Of a stretch of 64,000 nucleotides of DNA, positions 33,336 to 39,688 are shown one piece after another. Made by a program: the position numbers and the translations under genes. The notes below the pieces were generated by a model. It had not been told where the DNA came from. It did no database searches and saw only the letters and a list, made by a program, of their open reading frames with translations. Positions within the stretch are counted from its first letter, which is position 1, and each line of letters opens with the position of its first letter. Origin of the DNA: DASVCN01 sp040905665 (GTDB lineage Bacteria; Deinococcota; Deinococci; Deinococcales; Trueperaceae); assembly GCA_040905665.1 (NCBI GenBank), contig JBBDRD010000031.1, positions 1 to 64,000 of the forward strand, written 5' to 3'.

Positions 33336-33620
33336 ATGGCCAGAAATCCGTCTGCAATGAAATACCACCGTCAGTCCGAACGGGCCCGGTTGGCGAACCG
33401 TGCCAAGAAAAGCATGATCCGCACCTTCTCGAAAAAGGCGATTGCTGCGGCTGAAGCCGGCGATCTCGAGGGTGCCGCGAAGTATCAGAAGGTAACCCAG
33501 GGTCTGATCGACCGGGCGGCCAAGAGTTCCACATTGCACAAGAACAACGCTGCGCGCAAGAAGTCGCGTTTGGCGAAACGCATCAACGGTGCCCGGCAGC
33601 AGCAAGACGCTTCGGCTTAA
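33336..33620 (+). CDS. rpsT: 30S ribosomal protein S20
   Basis: 94 residues, very basic, start ATG with GAAGGAGAAG upstream. The sequence MARNPSAMKYHRQSERARLA, then NRAKKSMIRTFSKKA and LIDRAAKSSTLHKNNAARKK is the classical S20 pattern. S20 binds the 5' and 3' minor domains of 16S rRNA early in 30S assembly. Monocistronic, closed by a good terminator. Confidence 0.97.
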   Translation: MARNPSAMKYHRQSERARLANRAKKSMIRTFSKKAIAAAEAGDLEGAAKYQKVTQGLIDRAAKSSTLHKNNAARKKSRLAKRINGARQQQDASA

Positions 33621-33641
33621 GCGGTAACGATCAGTTGAAGC

Positions 33642-33665
33642 GGCGGCCGCAAGGCCGCCCTTTTT
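33642..33665 (+). terminator. Rho-independent terminator of rpsT
   Basis: GGCGGCC (33642-33648), loop GCAA, GGCCGCC (33653-33659), then C and TTTTT. A textbook intrinsic terminator 22 bp after the rpsT stop. Confidence 0.9.
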
Positions 33666-33688
33666 GTGCTCCCTGGTATCCTTCCCGT

Positions 33689-34432
33689 GTGAGACCGCGC
33701 ATTATTCTGGTTGGCACCAAGCACAGCGGGAACCTGGGCAGCGTAGCCAGAGCGATGAAGAACTTCGGACTCGACGACCTCGTGCTAGTCGCGCCCCGCT
33801 GTAAGGTCGACCGGCAGGCCTACGCGATGGCTTCACACGCCGGTGACGTGCTCGATGGCGCCCGTACCGTTCCCGATACCGCGCAGGCGCTTTCCGGCTG
33901 CACGCTCGTTCTGGGTACCACTGCTCGGGATCGCGCGTCGCCGTCTTATGAGATCCTCACCCCCCGGGTAGCAGCAGCACGTTTGCCGTCGCAGGGCGGA
34001 GCGATCATGTTCGGCCCAGAGGATACCGGGCTAAGCAATACCGACTTGGATCGCTGTCAAGTTGCGGTGCGAATACCCACGGCGGAGTACGCTTCGCTGA
34101 ACTTGGCGCAAGCCGTGAACGTCATGGCCTATGAGTGGTTCGTTCGAGACGCCGCGGGGGATGAGCCTTTGGATTCAACGCAGGAGGAGCCGCGAGCGGC
34201 GCCACGCGAGGAGTTCGAGCCGATGATCGCCCAGTTGATGGAGACGCTCCTCTACATCGGCTATACCGACGAGCTGAAGGCTGGCAGCGTGGAGCACATG
34301 TTCAGACGCTTGCTCGACCGCGCTTCGCCCACCAGCCGTGAGATCGCCGCCCTGCGGGGCCTGTGGAGCCAGACGCACTGGGCCGCGAACCAGCCCGTCG
34401 AGGCGCTTCCCGGACGTCGCCGTACGCGTTGA
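33689..34432 (+). CDS. TrmJ/SpoU-family RNA 2'-O-methyltransferase
   Basis: 247 residues from GTG 33689, just after the rpsT terminator. The SPOUT knot motifs are plain: NLGSVARAMKNFGLDDLVLV (motif 1 region), GGAIMFGPEDTGLSN (motif 2) and IPTAEYASLNLAQAVNVMAY (motif 3, SAM-binding knot). A short C-terminal extension (residues ~170-247) matches the TrmJ subgroup, which methylates the ribose at position 32 of some tRNAs. It precedes a tRNA cluster, whose promoter begins inside its stop codon. Confidence 0.85.
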   Translation: MRPRIILVGTKHSGNLGSVARAMKNFGLDDLVLVAPRCKVDRQAYAMASHAGDVLDGARTVPDTAQALSGCTLVLGTTARDRASPSYEILTPRVAAARLPSQGGAIMFGPEDTGLSNTDLDRCQVAVRIPTAEYASLNLAQAVNVMAYEWFVRDAAGDEPLDSTQEEPRAAPREEFEPMIAQLMETLLYIGYTDELKAGSVEHMFRRLLDRASPTSREIAALRGLWSQTHWAANQPVEALPGRRRTR

Positions 34433-34458
34433 CACTTTCGTAGCACGCTATGTATACT
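34429..34458 (+). promoter_or_regulatory. Promoter of the tRNA cluster
   Basis: TTGACA (34429-34434), 18-bp spacer, TATACT (34453-34458). The -35 box overlaps the TGA of the methyltransferase gene. Strength fits stable RNA expression. Confidence 0.75.
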
Positions 34459-34503
34459 CGCTAGCGCTGACCGGAGGGCCTACGGGCTGTTGTGTTGCTG
34501 ACC

Positions 34504-34594
34504 GGAGGGTTGGCTGAGTGGTTGAAAGCGGCGGTCTTGAAAACCGCAGTAGGGCTTCGCTCTACCGGGGGTTCGAATCCCTCACCCTCCGCCA
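34504..34594 (+). tRNA. tRNA-Ser (anticodon TGA)
   Basis: Acceptor arms GGAGGGT and ACCCTCC pair fully, discriminator G, CCA encoded. The anticodon stem GCGGT/ACCGC holds the loop CTTGAAA with anticodon TGA. A long variable arm and the TTCGAAT T-loop complete a class II serine tRNA. A 13-bp copy of its 5' border (GCTGACCGGAGGG) also occurs 31 bp upstream. Confidence 0.95.
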
Positions 34595-34630
34595 GATGAG
34601 AGCAATTGCAGCGCATGACCTAGAGTTCCG

Positions 34631-34723
34631 GGAGAGGTGGCCGAGCGGCTGAAGGCGCTCCCCTGCTAAGGGAGTATAGGGGCAAAACCTCTATCGAGGG
34701 TTCGAATCCCTCCCTCTCCGCCA
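34631..34723 (+). tRNA. tRNA-Ser (anticodon GCT)
   Basis: Acceptor GGAGAGG/CCTCTCC, discriminator G, CCA encoded. The loop CTGCTAA in the anticodon stem gives GCT. Long variable arm as expected for tRNA-Ser. Second of three genes read from the same promoter. Confidence 0.95.
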
Positions 34724-34763
34724 AACCGTTTACCGTGGTACCGAACGGGAGCGGACACAACAA

Positions 34764-34840
<77 letters not shown>

Positions 34841-34864
34841 CGGCAAAGCGTGCAGGACGCGCAT

Positions 34865-34898
34865 AACACTCCGAAGCCAATGGCGGCTTCGGGGTGTT
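34865..34898 (+). terminator. Terminator of the tRNA cluster
   Basis: AACACTCCGAAGCC (34865-34878) pairs with GGCTTCGGGGTGTT (34885-34898) over 14 bp with one wobble and a 6-base loop. The T-tract is short (GTGTTTG), but position and stability support termination. Confidence 0.75.
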
Positions 34899-35114
34899 TG
34901 CCGTAATTGATGAAGTAGCTGACCGCCTGAAACCGCTTGCTGATCGGCTTCGCCAGTCGGCCGGTACTCCGCGGGACCTTCATTTCCTCCCACTCCAGCT
35001 CAAGAATTCGAAGTCCGCGAACAGAAAGCGTGAGAGCGGCACCTCTCGCGGCGCCAGTCACGTCAACGATAGGCCTTCGGTTTGGTGATGACCCGGTGGT
35101 GCTACAGTCCGCAC

Positions 35115-36428
35115 ATGGGTGAGCAGCTGGAGGACAACGGCACCTCTGGAGCGCTGAAGGCCAAGGCGCTTTCTGAGCAACTTCAAGTGCGCGTGCAACA
35201 ACAGGCGGTTGTTGCCGACTTGGGCGTGTATGCCTTGGCTGGTGCCGATCTGCAGTCGTTGATGGATGAGGCGGTGCGTCAAGTCACCCAGACGCTGCAG
35301 ATGGATTACTGCAAGGTGTTGGAACTGCTCCCGTCAGGCGATTCACTGCTACTCAAGGCGGGGGTCGGTTGGCAGGAGGGCTTGGTAGGTCAGGCGACCG
35401 TAGGTACGGACAAGGATTCCCAAGCCGGCTATACACTCCGCTCGAAAGAGCCGGTGATAGTAGATGACCTCCGCACCGAGAAGCGTTTCAACGGCCCTTC
35501 GCTACTGGTCGAGCACGGCGTCGTGAGTGGAATCAGCGTGATCATCTACGGTCGCGAGGGGCCGTACGGCGTCTTGGGCACTCATACCAGGGAGCTACGA
35601 CCCTTCAGTGGTGATGACGTTCACTTCATCCAGGCTATAGCGAATGTTCTAGGTGAGGCGGTCGAGCGAAAACGCTTCGAAGAGAAGCTGAAGACAGCCC
35701 ACGACCAGTTGGAACAGAGGGTCGAGGAGCGTACCGCCGAACTTAGAACGGCATATCAGGAGCTCGAATCGTTCAGTTACTCGGTCTCACACGACTTGCG
35801 TGCTCCGCTTAGAGGAATCGAGGGTTTCAGCAGAGCGCTGGAAGAGGAGTACGGAAGCAAGCTGGACGAACAGGGCATCGTCTACCTGGACCGAACTCGC
35901 GCCGCAGTGAAGCGAATGAATGCTCTGATCGAAGACCTGCTTGACCTTTCCCGATTGGCCACGATCAGGGTGAGACGAAAGGGTGTCGACCTGACTCAAC
36001 TGGCGTTGGATGTGGTTGATGATCTTCGCGCCCGTGATCCGGAGCATGAGGTTGAAGTCAAGGTCGAGGATGATCTGAAGGTCGAGGGGGACGAGCAGCT
36101 TTTGCGAGTTGTCTTCGAGAACCTGTTGGGGAACGCGTGGAAGTTCACGCGTGGTTGCCAGACGCCAAGAATCGACGTTGGTTCCAGGATCGAGGCGGGC
36201 CGTAGGGTGTTCTGCGTCAGGGACAACGGGGTAGGCTTTGAAATGGCGTACGGCGACAAGTTGTTCGTTCCCTTTCAACGACTGCACACACAGGACAGAT
36301 TCGAGGGAAGTGGAATAGGCCTTGCCACGGTGAAGAGAATAATCAACAAGCATAGCGGCAAAATCTGGGCCAGTAGCGAGCCGGGCCAGGGAGCGAGCTT
36401 CTACTTCACGCTCGTTAGCCCGTCCTAG
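35115..36428 (+). CDS. GAF-domain histidine kinase
   Basis: 437 residues from ATG 35115. A GAF domain covers residues ~20-190: DLQSLMDEAVRQVTQTLQMD at its start, then GWQEGLVGQATVGTDKDSQA and VVSGISVIIYGREGPYGVLG. A coiled coil (KLKTAHDQLEQRVEERTAEL) leads to HisKA FSYSVSHDLRAPLRGIEGFS and HATPase_c boxes FENLLGNAWKFTR, FCVRDNGVGFEM and GSGIGLATVKRIINKHSG. Soluble, likely a sensor of a small ligand or redox state. It is a paralogue of the PAS kinases in this window, and again no response regulator is linked. Confidence 0.85.
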   Translation: MGEQLEDNGTSGALKAKALSEQLQVRVQQQAVVADLGVYALAGADLQSLMDEAVRQVTQTLQMDYCKVLELLPSGDSLLLKAGVGWQEGLVGQATVGTDKDSQAGYTLRSKEPVIVDDLRTEKRFNGPSLLVEHGVVSGISVIIYGREGPYGVLGTHTRELRPFSGDDVHFIQAIANVLGEAVERKRFEEKLKTAHDQLEQRVEERTAELRTAYQELESFSYSVSHDLRAPLRGIEGFSRALEEEYGSKLDEQGIVYLDRTRAAVKRMNALIEDLLDLSRLATIRVRRKGVDLTQLALDVVDDLRARDPEHEVEVKVEDDLKVEGDEQLLRVVFENLLGNAWKFTRGCQTPRIDVGSRIEAGRRVFCVRDNGVGFEMAYGDKLFVPFQRLHTQDRFEGSGIGLATVKRIINKHSGKIWASSEPGQGASFYFTLVSPS

Positions 36429-36858
36429 GTTCACCAACGAAGTGGTTGCCGATGTCCGGGCAGGCGGCAACCCGGAACCAGCCCCGACGGAAGTCGACTC
36501 TACGCGGCCCACGGCCTATCCGACAGCGTTTCAGTCATGCCGAGACACTCGAGGGGGCACGGTGTGGATGTTGGCCAGCGCGGCCCATCACCAGGTTGAG
36601 AGCGCGCTCAGCGCCATAACCGGCAGCAGTCATGATGACGATGTGGAATCAGGCGGCAAAGGAACGGAGGTGGCCGAAGTTCGCGACGCCGGAATGCGCC
36701 GTGGCAGACCGGGTCGACGCTCGCAGTAAACTGCGGCGGCCGAGCCTAGCTGCGCCTACCGTTGCGGCCTGGTCCCACCGCCTCGCTGGATGCAGCGATA
36801 GGGCTCGTAAGAATTCCTTGAGACCGTCACGAGTACAGTTGTTTCTTGGCTTGCCTCG
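36429..36858. other. Intergenic stretch without recognisable gene
   Basis: Short open frames exist on both strands, but none shows a ribosome-binding site together with a known domain. I see no RNA gene or clear repeat. Confidence 0.5.
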
Positions 36859-36891
36859 ATGCGGGCCGTGGAAAGGCACGTTGCTATTGAG

Positions 36892-37649
36892 ATGCTTCAT
36901 CAACTGAGATCACTACTCGCCTCCCCGTTCAAGGCCGCAGTCATTTACATCGTTGTGGCTGCGGTGTGGATACTGCTGTCCGACCGGGCGCTACTTGCCA
37001 TCACGGATGATCCACTGGTGCTCTCCCAGCTGCAGACCGCTAAGGGATGGGGTTCATCGTCAGTAGCCGCCTGTTCGTGGGCGTACTGGATGCAAGAGCG
37101 AGGCAGCGGGAAGCGCGGGCAGTTGACGAGCTGAGAATCTCGGAAGCCCGCTTCCGTTCCCTAGTGGAGAACAGTAGTGGCATGTTGAGGCTGGTGAACT
37201 CTGAGGGCATCACCACCTTTGAGAACCTCGCGATGGGAGCGCTGCTCCACGACATCGGAAAAATGGCTGTTCCCGACTCGATCCTGTTGAAGAAGGGCAA
37301 GTTGGGGACGGAGGAGGGGGAGATCATGAAAGCCCATCCGGAGCACGCATTCAAGCTTCTGTCACCTATCAGCTTCAGGCCGGCCCTCGACATCCCTTAC
37401 GCCCACCACGAACGGTGAGATGGCAAGGGCTATCCGGTGGGCCTGAAGGACGAGGAGATTCCGCTGCCGGCGCGCCTCTTTTCAGTTGTGGACGTCTTCG
37501 ACGCTCTGCCTTCAGAACGTCCGTACCGGCCGGCTTGGCCACGGGAGAAGGCGATGGAGTACATCAGCGCCCAGCGTGGCCGGCAGTTCGATCCGCGGGT
37601 GGTCGACGCCTTCTTCGAAGTGATTCAGGAGGAAGTCGAGATGGTTTAG
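36892..37649 (+). pseudogene. Membrane PAS/HD-GYP phosphodiesterase, decayed
   Basis: ATG 36892 starts a membrane N-terminus (FKAAVIYIVVAAVWILLSDR). Near 37045 the frame changes, and a PAS start follows (LRISEARFRSLVENSSGMLR). At about 37215 it jumps straight into an HD-GYP domain: LAMGALLHDIGKMAVPDSIL, so most of the PAS domain and the start of the HD domain are deleted. The HD-GYP signature reads HHER-stop-DGKGYP: the invariant Trp codon TGG has become TGA (37417-37419). The rest, LFSVVDVFDALPSERPYRPA, is intact. Ancestrally a c-di-GMP phosphodiesterase. Confidence 0.75.
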
Positions 37650-38094
37650 GGAGATCACCTCGAGCCGAACCGGGCAGCACCGTGTAACGCCCGGTGAGCA
37701 GTTGCCGGCAAAGCGTGATCAGGACAAACGGGGTCAACTTCTCGCCGGGTGAGTTGGCGGAGCGAGGGTCGTCCCCGTGTCGTACCAATGCCGTGCAGGA
37801 CGGCAAAAGCCAGGACTGCCACTGTTAAAAATGTCCCGCCGTCCTGCTCGCGGGCTGCTACACTACTGGTTGGGAATCTTAGAGGTTCTCAGGCGAAAAT
37901 CGAATACGCCTGCAGAAGCGATGAAGTCTGGTCCGCAATTTGGGCGCCTGGGCCAGATGGAGCTAGTAGCGCAACCGACTGAAGGCACACAGGACTCATC
38001 GAAGACAAAAGTCTTCCTTCTGAGCTCGAAAGTGTGTTGCTGGCGGAATCCCGAGCAACCGGCGGAGTGCCGGACAGGGGCCCAAATACATGCA
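37650..38094. other. Untranslated/intergenic region upstream of fibre-like operon
   Basis: No convincing gene. The last ~250 bp probably hold the promoter and leader of the subunit operon. I compared it by eye with c-di-GMP riboswitch consensus elements and found no match. Confidence 0.4.
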
Positions 38095-38112
38095 CGGTAT
38101 CGATCGATACCG
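38095..38112. promoter_or_regulatory. Perfect 18-bp palindrome before subunit gene
   Basis: CGGTATCGATCGATACCG is fully self-complementary and ends 5 bp before the AGGAGG ribosome-binding site of the 38128 gene. It may be an operator, or a hairpin in the mRNA limiting access to the ribosome-binding site. Confidence 0.55.
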
Positions 38113-38127
38113 ATCAGGAGGAAGTAA

Positions 38128-38727
38128 ATGATCAGCAAGCAAGTACTCATCAAGGGCCTCATCGGACTGACCGTTCTTCTGCTGCCGGCTGCGTTCGCGC
38201 AAGATCCAACGGCCAACCAGACCGGTACGGCGACCCTGACCGCGGTGAACACGATGTCTCTCGACACGGCGAACAACGCCGCGTTCGCCATCACTCTGGC
38301 GCTCGGCGCAACCCCGGTGCAGGACTCGAATACGGTTCTGACCTTCGACACCAACGACGGTGCCAACCACAAGATCACGGTGCAGGCGCAGGAGAACACT
38401 GCTTCGGCCAACGACTTCTGGAAGTTCACCCCGGAGAACGGTACCTCCGCCGCGGGCACCTACCCGGAGCTCCGGTTCTTCAAGGCCGTCGTTTCCGGCG
38501 CGACGGGAAATACTGTGAGCGCTAGCACCACGCCCGGTGTTCTCATCGCAGCCGACAACAACGCTGCCGCGGTTACCGCTGGTACCGGCGCGCCGATCGT
38601 TGACGTCGTCACCAGCATCAACAATGCGGCTGGCACGGTCACTGTCACCCTCGATGCGTCGATCGACGAGACGGTCGTTGCAGGCACGTACGACGGTAAA
38701 CTTCTCTTCACCTTCGAGTCGCTCTAA
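38128..38727 (+). CDS. Secreted structural subunit (pilin/coat-like)
   Basis: 199 residues, AGGAGG upstream of ATG 38128. Signal peptide MISKQVLIKGLIGLTVLLLP to AAFAQ. The mature part (~174 residues) is rich in Ala, Thr, Asn and Val, lacks Cys, and alternates like an immunoglobulin-type beta sandwich: NTVLTFDTNDGANHKITVQA in the middle and AGTYDGKLLFTFESL at the end. The terminal motif GTYDG-L-FTF resembles the last strand of spore-coat-U/fimbrial subunits (G-Y-D-L-V-F), the strand normally offered to a chaperone or neighbour. I infer a self-polymerising surface subunit. Confidence 0.55.
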   Translation: MISKQVLIKGLIGLTVLLLPAAFAQDPTANQTGTATLTAVNTMSLDTANNAAFAITLALGATPVQDSNTVLTFDTNDGANHKITVQAQENTASANDFWKFTPENGTSAAGTYPELRFFKAVVSGATGNTVSASTTPGVLIAADNNAAAVTAGTGAPIVDVVTSINNAAGTVTVTLDASIDETVVAGTYDGKLLFTFESL

Positions 38728-38742
38728 GCCTTAGCTGAGCTG

Positions 38743-38780
38743 ATGTGGGCAGGATGGTGCGTTGGCCGTCCTGCCCACAT
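38743..38780 (+). terminator. Intercistronic hairpin after the subunit gene
   Basis: ATGTGGGCAGGA (38743-38754) and TCCTGCCCACAT (38769-38780) pair perfectly over 12 bp, and four more pairs (two wobbles) extend inward to a small loop. There is no T-run. Between a subunit and its assembly genes such a hairpin usually protects the upstream message or partly ends transcription, giving excess subunit. Confidence 0.65.
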
Positions 38781-38815
38781 TACGCCTAATCATTCCGATC
38801 CTGGAGTAACGGCCC

Positions 38816-39670
38816 ATGCACAAGTTTGCAGTCGGCATCCGCTATCTGCCCCTCGTTTCCGCAGTCGCTATTTTAAGTTTTCAGTTTGTACCGGCCCAGA
38901 CTATCGACCCGAGCTCTGTCGCGCAGGTTAGCGTCTCGAGCAGCCTCAGGCAGGAGTTCACGCTCGAGCCTGGGGTCGAAAGGCACGGAACCATCACCCT
39001 CTCCAACAAGGGCGAGGTGGCCGCCATAGTCTCCATCACACCGGAAGACATCGGCTTCACGCCCGAGGGAGACACCAGCCGACTCGCCGCCGGTTCTCTT
39101 CCAACGTCTAACGCCGCCTGGATAGACTCGCCCGCGCAAGTTGAAGTACCGGCCCGCTCCACCTTGGACGTGCCATATACTGTGCGCGTTCCAGCCGACT
39201 TGAGCGCAAGCGGCAGCTACTGGAGCATGCTCAACATCCAGGCCCTCGAACCGCAACTCTTAACTGAGGAAAGACCCGACCGCCTTGTGCAGACCAGCAT
39301 CGAGATGGACTTCCGCTACTCGGTCCTGGTGCTTACCCATGTTGGCGCTCAAGGAGAGAACCTCCTGCAGTTCACCCAGCCGTCATTCTACTCTGTCGAG
39401 GACGGCGATTTCGAGCTGAGCGTGGGCGTCCATAACGCGGGCAGGTTCGTGGTGGAGGCGGCAACCTGGGTCGAACTTTACAACCGCGATGGCGTCCTCG
39501 TGAAGCGTGTGGCGGGGGATAGTCCCCGTGCCTACCCGGGGAGTCTCGACCGGGTGGCGTTCGACCTCGGCGAGTTGGAAGCAGAGGTCTACCAGGCCGT
39601 GGTGATTGCTGACGCAGGAGGCAACAGCATATTCGGAACCCGTTACAACCTCGACGCAAGCGAACAATAA
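38816..39670 (+). CDS. Periplasmic chaperone-like beta-sandwich protein
   Basis: 284 residues with an N-terminal signal peptide ending near FVPAQT. Residues ~35-150 form a first Ig-like domain (FTLEPGVERHGTITLSNKGE, VEVPARSTLDVPYTVRVPAD, LSASGSYWSMLNIQ), similar in outline to PapD-type and DUF916-type domains. Residues ~160-280 form a second (FELSVGVHNAGRFVVEAATW, VELYNRDGVLVKRVAGD, YPGSLDRVAFDLGELEAEVY). Two tandem beta sandwiches, secretion and position between a secreted subunit and an usher-like barrel suggest a subunit chaperone. I infer this; sequence alone does not place it in the classical FimC family. Confidence 0.55.
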   Translation: MHKFAVGIRYLPLVSAVAILSFQFVPAQTIDPSSVAQVSVSSSLRQEFTLEPGVERHGTITLSNKGEVAAIVSITPEDIGFTPEGDTSRLAAGSLPTSNAAWIDSPAQVEVPARSTLDVPYTVRVPADLSASGSYWSMLNIQALEPQLLTEERPDRLVQTSIEMDFRYSVLVLTHVGAQGENLLQFTQPSFYSVEDGDFELSVGVHNAGRFVVEAATWVELYNRDGVLVKRVAGDSPRAYPGSLDRVAFDLGELEAEVYQAVVIADAGGNSIFGTRYNLDASEQ

Positions 39671-39688
39671 GGCTGTCTCGTAACATCA

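Noticed and set aside
37860..38127. Possible c-di-GMP riboswitch before the fibre-like operon
   Set aside because: The context made it attractive, but I could not find the conserved GEMM-I or GEMM-II core elements in the sequence.
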